NCBI RefSeq assembly: GCF_002150685.1
Contig: NZ_MSSW01000064.1
Span: 1 to 63,392, forward strand
Source of the DNA: Algoriphagus antarcticus
Lineage (GTDB): Bacteria > Bacteroidota > Bacteroidia > Cytophagales > Cyclobacteriaceae
DNA length: 63,392 nt
Reading direction: 5' to 3'
In this document: piece after piece, positions 45,812 to 54,518 of the stretch
How the letters are laid out: each line of letters begins with the position of its first letter
Numbering within the stretch: the stretch's first letter is position 1
The notes under the pieces: generated by a model
Told to the model about the DNA's origin: nothing
Databases searched by the model: none
Seen by the model: the letters and a program-made list of their open reading frames with translations, nothing else
Position numbers and translations under genes: made by a program

Positions 45812-46861
45812 TTAAAGTAGCTTTTTCTCCAAAAAGTATGAATCAAGTTGCCTTCTGAATTGAATGATTAAATCCTGACTAGAAGTGTAATACGATGGGA
45901 AATGCTGTAATTCAATAAGGTATTCTAAAAAGACTTCTTTGCTAATTAGGTCTTTCGAAGAAATTTTGCTTATATCAATCTGAGCATTTTTGAAATAGGT
46001 ATAGATGATAGGCGTATTTTGTTTCAAAAAGTTATTGTGAGCCACTTTGAACTCTTCTATTGAGAAATTTCCTGCCTTAGTGAAAAACAGACATAAGACG
46101 ATATCGGACTCCAAGATTGCTTTGTTGTAATCATCTTGCTTTCGAGTTCTCGAAATTGAGTCATTGAAATCCTCACAAATGACTGTTTCGATAAAGATAT
46201 TTTTCTTGTTTAAGGACTTATTTTCTCTGTCTAGGTAATCTTCAACTTGTTTTCGCTCTTCCTGAAGTTCGAATGAGCTGGCTATGAAAATTTTTAATGT
46301 CTTGGTGCTGAGTTGCGGGGAAATTAGTTTGGGAAGGCTGGATTCATCATTCTGGTCAAAATCCAAAATTACCTCTTCTATGTCCTTACGAAGCGAATTA
46401 GTAGTATCTAATCCAATTGCAAGATATAAATTGAGTCCAAGGGAGAAATTTCTAACATCATCAGTAAAATAATTACGGTAAATCATTTTACCGTAATTAC
46501 CATCTCGCACTAGCCTTCCATCCATATCTAAATAGTTACAATTTTCAGGTCTGATGCATAATTGAGATGTGGAAAAAATTGTATCAGCTAAACCTTTCCC
46601 AGGCCAAAAATATATTCTTTCATCTGGATAAAATTCCTCGGATGTATAGATACTAGGTTCATATATCGATGGATCAATAGCAGCACAAATTTTAACTCCT
46701 ATCACTTCATTAGCGTTAGGAAAACGTAGTTCAAATGGTTTTGGGCTCATGGAGACTCTGTACCTTTTTTTTGCCTCGTTCTCTAGGTAAATCGGACATC
46801 TTTTTCCTGACTGAAAAAATTCAATTCCTAAGTTTGAGGTTCTCAAAAATTCACTATCCAT
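45812..46861 (-). CDS. protein with C-terminal TIR-like effector domain, candidate defence protein
   Basis: A 349-residue protein. Residues about 188-300 read KTLKIFIASSFELQEERKQV, VICEDFNDSISRTRKQDD, NKAILESDIVLCLFFTKAGN and FKVAHNNFLKQNTPIIYTYF. This is the pattern of TIR-like domains (the DUF4062-like group) found at effector ends of bacterial NLR-type and other anti-phage proteins. The N-terminal half (1-185) is unlike anything I recognise and may sense or associate. It sits in a TA-rich island between two structured repeats. The defence role is inference from domain type and context. Confidence 0.6.
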   Translation of the reverse strand: MDSEFLRTSNLGIEFFQSGKRCPIYLENEAKKRYRVSMSPKPFELRFPNANEVIGVKICAAIDPSIYEPSIYTSEEFYPDERIYFWPGKGLADTIFSTSQLCIRPENCNYLDMDGRLVRDGNYGKMIYRNYFTDDVRNFSLGLNLYLAIGLDTTNSLRKDIEEVILDFDQNDESSLPKLISPQLSTKTLKIFIASSFELQEERKQVEDYLDRENKSLNKKNIFIETVICEDFNDSISRTRKQDDYNKAILESDIVLCLFFTKAGNFSIEEFKVAHNNFLKQNTPIIYTYFKNAQIDISKISSKDLISKEVFLEYLIELQHFPSYYTSSQDLIIQFRRQLDSYFLEKKLL

Positions 46862-46974
46862 ATAAGCTGTTACTAATTACTTTAAAAATATCCTAAAATA
46901 TCATCTATTTCAATATTAATATACTCGTTTTCTGGCTCCTAATTATCTTCCACTTCTTCAATATCCCAAACCTA

Positions 46975-47105
46975 GGTCTGATTGAAGTTTGCAACTTAAC
47001 CCAAATATCAAGACCTATTTAAAATTGGTTGGGATAATTAGAGGTAGTTACATCCGACTGCTGTAAGTATCACACCTAAACCAACGCCAATTCTACGCTC
47101 AGAGG
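46975..47105 (+). repeat. structured hairpin repeat, copy 9
   Basis: Upstream module (GAAGTTTGCAACTTAACCC), AAAATTGGTTGGG, degenerate core and intact tail AACGCCAATTCTACGCTCAG-AGG-GGG. The tail overlaps the DinB gene end and supplies its TGA stop. Confidence 0.65.
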
Positions 47106-47713
47106 GGGAAACTTGGCGCCTGTTTTATTCTGAATACCTGATTTAAGTGCCTGTCCGTATGGGCAAAGTGAACGACCATTAATGCATGAATGCTCCTTCG
47201 TTGCTCTTGACCCCATCTGTAGGTAAAATGAGCTTTCAAGTCATACGTTGTATTCTTGATAAAATCTATCAAGTGATTTCTACCAAATAGAAAAAAAGTA
47301 AGATTATCTCCTCCTTTCATTAGACCTAAAGGTTCTGCGTTCCATTCTGCTTGATGAGGACTAGGATCATTCATCCAACCTATATAAGAGGAATCGGGTA
47401 ATGAAAAACTGTTGAGTTCTGGTTCGGGTTTTGAACTTAGCATTATATCGGCCTCCTGAGCAAACATTCGCTCATAAAGTCCCAAATGTTCCAGTATTTG
47501 TCCTATAGACCACTTGGTTGAGTCTTCCTTGAATGCCCACTGCTCAGCACTTAGGTTTTGAGTAGCTATTATGATTTCATGTTTAGTCCTTTCAAGATTA
47601 GTGACTAAGTATTCCCGTTCTGCTTCTGTCCATAGTGCTTTAGTTTGAGAAAACGTATTATTTATCTGAACAGCTGCAAACAAAATGAGCGATAGAACTA
47701 AGAATTTATTCAT
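47099..47713 (-). CDS. DinB-family protein, exported
   Basis: A 204-residue protein with a signal peptide (residues 3-22, ending TFSQ). The four-helix DinB/YfiT fold is visible through LEHLGLYERMFAQE (about 75) with a first His, and HALMVVHFAHTDRHLNQVF near the end with the two His of the metal site. The family includes thiol transferases and hydrolases; function unknown here. The last codons and the stop lie inside a hairpin-repeat tail. Confidence 0.78.
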   Translation of the reverse strand: MNKFLVLSLILFAAVQINNTFSQTKALWTEAEREYLVTNLERTKHEIIIATQNLSAEQWAFKEDSTKWSIGQILEHLGLYERMFAQEADIMLSSKPEPELNSFSLPDSSYIGWMNDPSPHQAEWNAEPLGLMKGGDNLTFFLFGRNHLIDFIKNTTYDLKAHFTYRWGQEQRRSIHALMVVHFAHTDRHLNQVFRIKQAPSFPL

Positions 47714-47784
47714 AGCATAGGACTTTAATTCTTGTCCGACAGTAAGTTAGAATAAAAAATGCTAGGACTGTAAGAAGTTGCAAA

Positions 47785-47845
47785 CTGGATTCTATAAGAA
47801 GTCGTAATTACTTCCGACAACTGTACGGAACAACGCCTAGTGGAG
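47785..47845 (+). repeat. structured hairpin repeat, copy 10
   Basis: GTTGCAAACTGGATTC, then AAGTCGTAATTACTTCCGAC, CTGTACGGAACAACGCCTAG. It is followed by a GTGCGATTCTTAAC word shared with 3767 and then by rapA. Confidence 0.5.
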
Positions 47846-47960
47846 ACAACAGAATTCCTCGCAGTTTTATCCCATCGGTCTTACTGAGAGGGTTACATTT
47901 GTGCGATTCTTAACCTAAAACCTGACCCGTTTATCCGGAATCTTACACACTTAACAAAAC

Positions 47961-50789
47961 ATGGGAGAATTTTTACTAAACCAACGATATACCAGTTCCG
48001 GAGAGCCTGAATTGGGAGTGGGCATTGTGACAGAAGTCAGCAAAGGGAAAGTGCGGATCTCATTTCCTGCATCAGACGAAGTGAGACTGTATTCAATAGA
48101 AAGCGCTCCCTTGCTGCGAACGATTTTTAAACCGGGGCATACCGTCGTAGATCAACAGGGACAATTGATCGTGATTGAGGATGTTAAAATCCAAGATGGG
48201 CTTTATGTGTACTACGGAGAAGACCGTGAGTTAAGCGAGGCTGAGCTTGGAGATGTGTCCAATTCGCATACGGTAGATGATCGACTGTTTGCGGGAGATG
48301 TGGATTCGCCCGAGATGTTTGCCTTGCGCCGGGAAACGTTTGACCACGATTATCAACGAAGAATATCGCCGGTACATGGATTTGTAGGGGGAAAAGTAGA
48401 CTTGATTCCACATCAGTTATACATCGCCCATGAGGTGAGTTCGAGGTTTGCGCCCCGTGTGTTGCTTTCCGATCAGGTTGGATTGGGTAAAACCATTGAG
48501 GCTTGCCTGATTCTCCATCGTTTGTTGGTGACGGGCCGAATATCACGGGTACTGATTCTTGTTCCCGAATCGCTGGTGCATCAGTGGTTTGTGGAGGTCT
48601 TGCGAAAATTCAACTTATGGTTTAATATTTTCGATGAAAAACGTTGCGCTTCTCTTGAAAAAGGTGCGCCGGAAGGAAATCCATTTCTCGATGATCAGCT
48701 GGTGATTTGTAGCATCGAGTTTTTGGCAGGTTCTGAAAAACGCACCAAACAAGCCGTTTCTGCCAACTGGGACATGCTGGTAGTGGACGAAGCGCATCAC
48801 CTCGAATGGTCAGTAGCCGAGGCAAGCCCAGAATATAGCATTGTTGATTTGCTGAGTCGGGTGGCAAAAGGCTTGCTGCTCCTGACTGCGACCCCGGAAC
48901 AATTGGGGGTGGAAAGTCACTTTGCAAGACTTCGATTACTTGACCCCAATCGGTATGCTAATTTTCAGGATTTTGTCAACGAGTCAGAAGGCAACAAAGA
49001 CATTGCTGCGATCGTCGAAAAACTTTCAGCAGGCAAAGGTTTAAAAGCAAAAGAAACAACGCTGGTGGAGTCACTATTTTCCAAAGAAAGAATCGCCTTA
49101 CTTGCCCATAAGGATGAGGGGACAACCCACAAACTAATCGAAGATTTGCTCGATCAACACGGGCCGGGTAGAGTGCTCTTTCGAAATACCCGATTGGCCA
49201 TGAGCGGGTTCCCCAAGCGGATTGCCCAGCTGATCCCACTTTCCGAACCCGAAAACCACCCGCTATGGATTGATCGGCTGAGAAATGAGTTTTCCCATGA
49301 TATGGAAAGAGATTCCGAATCAAGTAGTGAGCAGGAATTTTGGTTTGATGAAGATCCGCGGGTGAAGTGGCTTGTGGGAAAAATGGCCGAATTGGATCCT
49401 GCAAAGATCTTGTTGATCTGTACCTCCAAGGAAAAGGTGCTGGCCTTAGAGTCGGCCTTGAGTAAATTCCCTGAGTTTACCGCTAGCGTTTTTCACGAAG
49501 ACCTCACGCTTGTACAGCGGGATCGTAATGCAGCATGGTTTGCTGAGGCAGACGGAGCTCAGATCCTGCTCTGCTCAGAGATCGGGAGTGAAGGACGGAA
49601 TTTTCAATTTGCCCATCATCTTGTCCTATTCGATATGCCTTTCCATCCCGAGTTGCTGGAGCAGCGAATAGGCCGACTTGACCGGATAGGCCAAAAAAAG
49701 GACATCACGATTTATGTCCCGTATCTCAATGGCAGCCCGCAAGAGCTCCTTGTCAGATGGTTTCATGAAGGGTTAAATGCTTTTAATGCCAACCTGGAAG
49801 GTGGAAATATGATCTCCAAACTGTTCAGCAATCGACTACTCACGATTTCCAAAAAAGCATCTTTTGAAGAAGCTAAATCCGAATTGGAAGCATTGATTGC
49901 CGAGACCGCTGACTATCAAAAAGTACTGAAGAAAAACCTGGCCGAAGGGCGTGATAGCATGCTGGAATTGAATTCTTTTCGTCCGAAAGTTGCGGAGAAA
50001 TTGATTCAGCAAATACGGACTGAAGACCATGATCCTACGCTTGAGACCTATCTGACCAAAGTCTTCCGGCATTTTGACATAGAGATGGAAGACCTAGCTG
50101 CCCGGACGTACTTGCTGCATCCTGCTTCATTTAGCGCTTCCGTATTTCCGGCTATTCCGAGAGAAGGCGTGCAGGTGACCTTCGACAGACAGCGCGCACT
50201 TAGCCGAGAGGATGTAAGTTTCATTACCTGGGATCATCCCATGGCCACAGGCGCAATCGATAAGGTGTTAAGTTCAACCATCGGAACCGCAAGTTGTGGA
50301 CTGATTCGGGGCTCCGGCCGACCCGGACTTTTGCTTGAATTGATTTTCGTTCTTGAAACTTCCGGAAAGCAACGTATTGACATAGACCGATTCCTTCCTC
50401 ATACTCCCCTGAGAATTGTCGTAGACCATACGGGAGAAGAAGTGACTGGCAGTTATTCCGTTGCAATCCTAAACAAAAGTGTCGTACTCGGAAGGATGGA
50501 TTCCTTGCTGGGAAATGACGTATTCGTGGAAACGATGCTCCCCGATATGATTTCATCCGCCACGGAAATAGCTGAAGAGATGGGCGAACGTGAAATAGAA
50601 AAGGGTTTGGAACGGATGAAACGCACACTTGATCATGAAATCAATCGGCTTACCGCCTTGCAAAAAAAGAACAAAGACATCAGGCCCGATGAAATTCAGG
50701 CAGCGGTTGAAGAACGAAATACCTTATCCGCCCTCATCAAAAAAGCAAGAGTACGATTGGATGCTGTGCAGCTGATTAGGAAGGAGTAG
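47961..50789 (+). CDS. rapA: RapA-type SNF2 ATPase (RNA polymerase recycling factor)
   Basis: 942 residues, close to E. coli RapA (968). N-terminal Tudor-like domains (1-110) are followed by the SNF2 ATPase: Walker A QVGLGKTIEA near 172, DEAHHLEW near 275, LLTATPEQ near 311, and C-terminal helicase motifs GSEGRNFQFAHHLVLFDMPF and QRIGRLDRIGQ near 570. A RapA-type C-terminal domain with a coiled coil ends the protein. Known RapA frees RNA polymerase stalled after transcription. It is less common in Bacteroidota than in gammaproteobacteria, and here its 3' end is repeated four more times downstream. Confidence 0.88.
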   Translation: MGEFLLNQRYTSSGEPELGVGIVTEVSKGKVRISFPASDEVRLYSIESAPLLRTIFKPGHTVVDQQGQLIVIEDVKIQDGLYVYYGEDRELSEAELGDVSNSHTVDDRLFAGDVDSPEMFALRRETFDHDYQRRISPVHGFVGGKVDLIPHQLYIAHEVSSRFAPRVLLSDQVGLGKTIEACLILHRLLVTGRISRVLILVPESLVHQWFVEVLRKFNLWFNIFDEKRCASLEKGAPEGNPFLDDQLVICSIEFLAGSEKRTKQAVSANWDMLVVDEAHHLEWSVAEASPEYSIVDLLSRVAKGLLLLTATPEQLGVESHFARLRLLDPNRYANFQDFVNESEGNKDIAAIVEKLSAGKGLKAKETTLVESLFSKERIALLAHKDEGTTHKLIEDLLDQHGPGRVLFRNTRLAMSGFPKRIAQLIPLSEPENHPLWIDRLRNEFSHDMERDSESSSEQEFWFDEDPRVKWLVGKMAELDPAKILLICTSKEKVLALESALSKFPEFTASVFHEDLTLVQRDRNAAWFAEADGAQILLCSEIGSEGRNFQFAHHLVLFDMPFHPELLEQRIGRLDRIGQKKDITIYVPYLNGSPQELLVRWFHEGLNAFNANLEGGNMISKLFSNRLLTISKKASFEEAKSELEALIAETADYQKVLKKNLAEGRDSMLELNSFRPKVAEKLIQQIRTEDHDPTLETYLTKVFRHFDIEMEDLAARTYLLHPASFSASVFPAIPREGVQVTFDRQRALSREDVSFITWDHPMATGAIDKVLSSTIGTASCGLIRGSGRPGLLLELIFVLETSGKQRIDIDRFLPHTPLRIVVDHTGEEVTGSYSVAILNKSVVLGRMDSLLGNDVFVETMLPDMISSATEIAEEMGEREIEKGLERMKRTLDHEINRLTALQKKNKDIRPDEIQAAVEERNTLSALIKKARVRLDAVQLIRKE

Positions 50790-50855
50790 GGGGGTGATGA
50801 AGTTTGATGGGGAATATGGGTGAAGTTTCTTTATGAGATTGAATTAGTGAAGTGA

Positions 50856-51956
50856 TTAGTAATTGATTCGCAATTTGTAACTGGCGTTTCGCCCACCTTC
50901 CTCTGTTTGATGTAAAATGCCTTTTACTACCAAGTCTTTTATGTCCCGTAAGGCGGTATCAGTAGAGGTTTTGGTGATTTTTGCCCATTTTGAAGTTTGT
51001 AATTTCCCTTCAAATCCATCAAAAAGTTTGTTGAGCATTAAGCGCTGTCGTTCGTTGATGGATGTTTGTTCGTGCAGTTTCCAAAATTCAGCCTTTAGCA
51101 ATATTTTCTGTGCCGTATTTTCGGTGGCAAGCATTGCGTTTTTCAGGCAATTTAAAAACCATTCGATCCACGCAGTAATGTCGCCTGTGCTATGTTGTAC
51201 TTTTTGCAAAATTTCGTAGTAACGTTTGCGTTCTACTAAAATTTGGCTCGACATACTGTAAAAACGTTCCCCACTACTTTCGGCACGGGCAAGCAACATA
51301 TCAGCAATAGCCCGACCAATTCGGCCGTTTCCGTCATCAAAGGGGTGAATGATGATAAACCAAAAATGAGAAATGGCGGCTTTTAGAACGGGATCAAGCT
51401 TATATTCATTGTTGAACCAATTTAAAAACTTGTCCATTTCTGCTTTTACAAGCTCCTGTTTTATGGCTTCGTAATGTACTTTTTCTTTCCCCATCGCACC
51501 TGAGACTATTTGCACTTCGCCTGTACGGTATTTGCCCACTTCTATTTCATAAGGCCCGCTATATCCGGTGGGAAAAAGTGCTGCGTGCCAACCAAACAAA
51601 CGTTTTTCAGTCAATGGTAATTTGTATTGCTGGGTGGCGTCAAGCATCATTTCTACAACACCTTCTATATGTCTGCTACTCGGCACAAGTCCTGCAGTGT
51701 TGATGCCTAGCCGTCTTGCGATGGATGAACGCACTTGCTCGTAGTTGAGCAATTCACCTTCTATTTCAGATGATTTTACTACGTCTAAGGTTAAGGCGGT
51801 AAGTGTGGCTTCTTCCTTGGCAGAAAATCCGAGCGCGTTCATTTGCCCGATGATTTTGCCTTGCATTAACCTGACTTCGCCAAATACCGCATTTATGGCT
51901 CTATCATCCCAAATAAAGTCTGTCCAGTTTTTATGCTCGTAAATGTATTTCACCAT
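50856..51956 (-). CDS. Fic-family AMP/nucleotidyl-transferase (class II type)
   Basis: A 366-residue protein. The Fic catalytic motif HPFDDGNGRIGR lies near residue 204, in an alpha-helical Fic domain. An N-terminal inhibitory helix motif SSEIEGE near 62 is of the class II (self-inhibited) type. A C-terminal winged helix (about 290-366, INERQRLMLNKLFDGFEGKL, TSTDTALRDIKDL) suggests DNA binding. Fic enzymes transfer AMP or phosphates to protein hydroxyls. Convergent with the end of rapA and intact. Confidence 0.85.
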   Translation of the reverse strand: MVKYIYEHKNWTDFIWDDRAINAVFGEVRLMQGKIIGQMNALGFSAKEEATLTALTLDVVKSSEIEGELLNYEQVRSSIARRLGINTAGLVPSSRHIEGVVEMMLDATQQYKLPLTEKRLFGWHAALFPTGYSGPYEIEVGKYRTGEVQIVSGAMGKEKVHYEAIKQELVKAEMDKFLNWFNNEYKLDPVLKAAISHFWFIIIHPFDDGNGRIGRAIADMLLARAESSGERFYSMSSQILVERKRYYEILQKVQHSTGDITAWIEWFLNCLKNAMLATENTAQKILLKAEFWKLHEQTSINERQRLMLNKLFDGFEGKLQTSKWAKITKTSTDTALRDIKDLVVKGILHQTEEGGRNASYKLRINY

Positions 51957-52115
51957 TGCCTCAAATCAACTATGCGGCAAATATACCTATTATTTACCGC
52001 AAAAATGCGGTGATTATTTAGTTTTTTCACCGCATGAGAAGTTGTTTGACAGGTCGTCCGAACATAATCTATAGACCTTGTATGCCCAGTATGGAGAATT
52101 TAGAGAGGGAAATCT

Positions 52116-52588
52116 GACAAACCTGGACTAGTACTTGAATTGATTTTCGTGCTTGAAACTTCCGGAAAGCAACGTATTGACATCGACCGTTTCCTTCCTC
52201 ATACACCGCTGAGAATAGTAGTGGACCATACGGGAGAGGAAGTGACGGACAGTTATTCCGTAACGATGCTCAACAAAAGTGTCGTACTCGGAAGAATGGA
52301 TTCCTTGCTGAACAATGGCGCATTCGTGGAAACGGTGCTGCCCGATATGATTTCATCCGCCACGGAAATAGCCGAAGAGATGGGCGAACGTGAAATCGAA
52401 AAAGGTTTGGAACGGATGAAACGCACCTTGATCATGAAATCAATCGGCTTACCGCATTGCAAAAAAAGAACAAAGACATCATGCCCGATGAAATTCAGGC
52501 AGCTGTTGAAGAACGAAATACCTTATCCGCCCTTATCAAAAAAGCAAGAGTACGATTGGATGCTGTAAAGTTGATTAGGAAGGAGTAG
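52116..52588 (+). pseudogene. extra copy of the rapA 3' end (copy B)
   Basis: Begins abruptly at the position equal to about 50330 of rapA and runs past its stop, roughly nine in ten bases identical by eye. A two-base deletion at CGCACCTTGATC (rapA: CGCACACTTGATC) breaks the frame. Unlike true rapA, its downstream flank carries a block shared with copies C and D and then a hairpin repeat. Confidence 0.8.
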
Positions 52589-52738
52589 GGGTGGAATACG
52601 TGGATCGATGGAGGTTGAAGACTAGTTTGGTGGCACTATCCAAATACAAATTGGTATGGGCGGAAGGGTGTAGTTACATCCGATTGCTATACGGATTACG
52701 CCCAGCACCCCGATCTCAAACTACGCTCAGGTGGGGGA
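52589..52738 (+). repeat. structured hairpin repeat, copy 11, with rapA-linked leader
   Basis: GATCGATGGAGGTTG...GGTGGCACTATCC leads to AAATTGG and the core GGGTGTAGTTACATCCGATTGC/TACGGATTACGCCC (arms with one G-U pair). The tail is CTACGCTCAGGTGGGG; the TGA stop of the next (minus-strand) antidote gene lies in CTCAG. Confidence 0.65.
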
Positions 52739-53014
52739 TATTGGATTGACTTGGATTTGTCCTCCGATTGCTTTTAACACTTTCATAATTGTCGCAAATT
52801 GAGGTTTTGCTCCATCAGATAATGCTTTGTACAAACTAGGTCGGCTTAAACCAGTTTCTTCCGCAATTTTTGTCATTCCGATAGCTTTTGCAATATGTCC
52901 AATTGCATTAATCACATCCGCATCATTTCCTTCCTCTAAAACAGTATTAAGATATTCCGCAATCATTTCTTTACTTTCTAAATAATCCGCTATTTCAAAT
53001 CTTGAAGTTTCCAT
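52727..53014 (-). CDS. addiction-module antidote, HTH (COG3636/HigA-like)
   Basis: A 95-residue protein whose N-terminal METSRFEIADYLESKEMIAEYL and central MTKIAEETGLSRPSLYKALS helix-turn-helix fit the HigA-like antidote family. It is the downstream gene of a toxin-first pair, 4 bases after the toxin. The last residues ISPT and the TGA stop are encoded by the edge of a structured repeat. Confidence 0.8.
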   Translation of the reverse strand: METSRFEIADYLESKEMIAEYLNTVLEEGNDADVINAIGHIAKAIGMTKIAEETGLSRPSLYKALSDGAKPQFATIMKVLKAIGGQIQVNPISPT

Positions 53015-53018
53015 TTTT

Positions 53019-53318
53019 CTATTTATTTAATTTTTTCCAAATTTCTTTCGCTTTCGCAATGTCTTTTTGTTGAGTGGATTTATCTCCACCAATTAGCAAA
53101 ACAATTATTTTTCTTTCTTTCTCTGTGAAGTAAACTCGATAACCTTTTGAAAAATTTATTCGCATTTCACGTATTCCATCGCCAACTGTTTTGCAGTCGC
53201 CAAAGTGTTCGTCAGTTTCAATTTTTTGAATTCTGAAAAGGATTTTAGCTTTTGCCTTAAAGTCCTTTAACTTTTTAAGCCACTTGTCAAATTCATTTGT
53301 TTTCTCAATAAAGAACAT
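53019..53318 (-). CDS. RelE/HigB-like toxin (COG3657)
   Basis: A 99-residue protein; the family's FDKWLKKLKDFKAKAKILFRI start, GDCKTVGDGIREMRINFSKG and YRVYFTEKERKIIVLLIGGDKSTQ are all present. This group comprises phage-related addiction-module killer proteins, probably ribosome-dependent mRNA interferases. It is intact and paired with the antidote downstream (4-base gap). Confidence 0.82.
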   Translation of the reverse strand: MFFIEKTNEFDKWLKKLKDFKAKAKILFRIQKIETDEHFGDCKTVGDGIREMRINFSKGYRVYFTEKERKIIVLLIGGDKSTQQKDIAKAKEIWKKLNK

Positions 53319-53399
53319 AAATAATGTATCTACTTGGATACAAATTTAATAAATATTTTTGAATAAATCAGTTTAGAGTAGGTTTTCGGCAGGGTGGGC

Positions 53400-53503
53400 C
53401 CGATGAACCCCAGGCAGCAGTTGAAGAACGAAATACCCTATCCGTCCTCATCCAAAAAGCAAGAGTATGATTGAATGCGGTGCAGCTGATCAGGAAGGAG
53501 TAG
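53400..53503 (+). pseudogene. extra copy of the rapA 3' end (copy C, short)
   Basis: About 100 bases equal to the last 33 codons of rapA, ending at a shared GGAAGGAGTAGG. It has an in-frame stop, and is followed by the leader GATCGATGGAGGTTGGA... as in copies B and D. Confidence 0.7.
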
Positions 53504-53672
53504 GGCGGAATGCTTTGATCGATGGAGGTTGGACTCTTTTGATGACACTATCCAAATTGGTATGTATGGAATGGTGTAGCTACATTCGAATGCTGTAGGG
53601 ATTACACCCAGTCCAGCGCCCTCATGAACTTCAATACTGAAAGAGAGTGGACTACGCCAAGGGGGGGTGCCG
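53504..53672 (+). repeat. structured hairpin repeat, copy 12
   Basis: The leader and core (GGTGTAGCTACATTCG, TGTAGGGATTACACCC) are followed by a tail-like CTACGCCAAGGGGGGG, directly against which the ornithine cyclodeaminase 5' fragment begins. Confidence 0.55.
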
Positions 53673-53818
53673 TACCGGCATGGTTTAGTCAGACTAAAAA
53701 ATCTCTAGAAGCGCTTCAATCAGTTTTTTGTGTTCCAGAAATCCGCTCATTTTCTCGTCAGGTATTATAAGCATGGGAGAGTGTTGTCTTGGTTCAAGAT
53801 TCCAAGTTCGGGAATTTT
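53670..53818 (-). pseudogene. 5' end of the ornithine cyclodeaminase gene
   Basis: Matches the start region (45318-45470) of the intact gene, including upstream DNA, the start codon and about 35 codons; two small differences at least break the frame. It does not overlap the fragment at 43504. Confidence 0.75.
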
Positions 53819-53854
53819 GGGAAGAAGTCCTGTTTTGTAAAGAGATTGTGGTTT

Positions 53855-53905
53855 AGGCTAGGGGAAGTCGTAGTTGTATCCCTTTGCCGTTTGGATTATT
53901 CCTAG
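53855..53905 (+). repeat. structured hairpin repeat, copy 13 (degenerate)
   Basis: GAAGTCGTAGTTGTATCC...GGATTATTCCTAGCG retains only weak arms. It lies on the 3' side of the ParE-type gene. Confidence 0.4.
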
Positions 53906-53963
53906 CGTTTAAATATCCAGCTATCCCTGGATGTCTTGCTTATGCATAATGTTTTCAGCCTTT

Positions 53964-54260
53964 TTATTCCAAATCCATCAATCTTGATCTTTGAATTATT
54001 CGAAGCACTTCTATCAAGTCCTCACTCACAATCCTATAGACAATTCTTTATTTACCCTGTAATAGTTCCCTGATTCTATCATTATCAAACTCAGGTACCT
54101 TTCTGCCTATTCTCGGATGATCATAAAGTAGTTCAATCTTTGTGAAAATTTTGTTGACAAAATCCCTCCCAATCTTTGGGGAACTTTGACTCACATAATT
54201 CTCTAAATCTTCAATATCCAAGTAAGCGGATTCTGTAAGTTTTATTGTGAGGCTTGCCAT
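53964..54260 (-). pseudogene. RelE/ParE-type toxin with one nonsense codon
   Basis: Residues 1-70 (TIKLTESAYLDIEDLENYV, KIGRDFVNKIFTKIELLY, HPRIGRKVPEF, DRIRELLQGK) are a ParE-like toxin. The next codon is a stop at 54048-54050 where the family has Tyr (GKYRI...). The same frame continues RIVYRIVSEDLIEVLRII to 53964. A change of TAT or TAC to TAA explains it. Its first 19 bases overlap the antitoxin's end. Confidence 0.75.
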
Positions 54261-54430
54261 TTTTTCTCCATTTTCATTTTTGCCTCATGCAAGCTGATAG
54301 TTTTGCCTTCTTCAGCATCTTGTAATCCCTTCTCAACTTTTCCTAAAAACAATAATTTTTCAACTAAGTCTTCAAGACTGAATTCATCTGGCAGATGATC
54401 TAGCGTTTCTATTACTCTATGTTTTTTCAT
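54242..54430 (-). CDS. ParD-like antitoxin of the broken ParE pair
   Basis: A 62-residue helical protein (HRVIETLDHLPDEFSLEDL, EEGKTISLHEAKMKMEKKW) whose 3' end overlaps the toxin start. The acidic-to-basic helical layout and LHEAKMKMEKKW ending are typical of antitoxins of this group. Intact. The gene upstream is a Fic protein. Confidence 0.65.
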   Translation of the reverse strand: MKKHRVIETLDHLPDEFSLEDLVEKLLFLGKVEKGLQDAEEGKTISLHEAKMKMEKKWQASQ

Positions 54431-54518
54431 AGCCTTTTTCTTTTGAATCTACTGCTTTTTTAAGCCTTTCCAACTCGTGGATGGTAACTTGGTGAAGTAT
54501 AATCTGAGTGCTTTTCAA

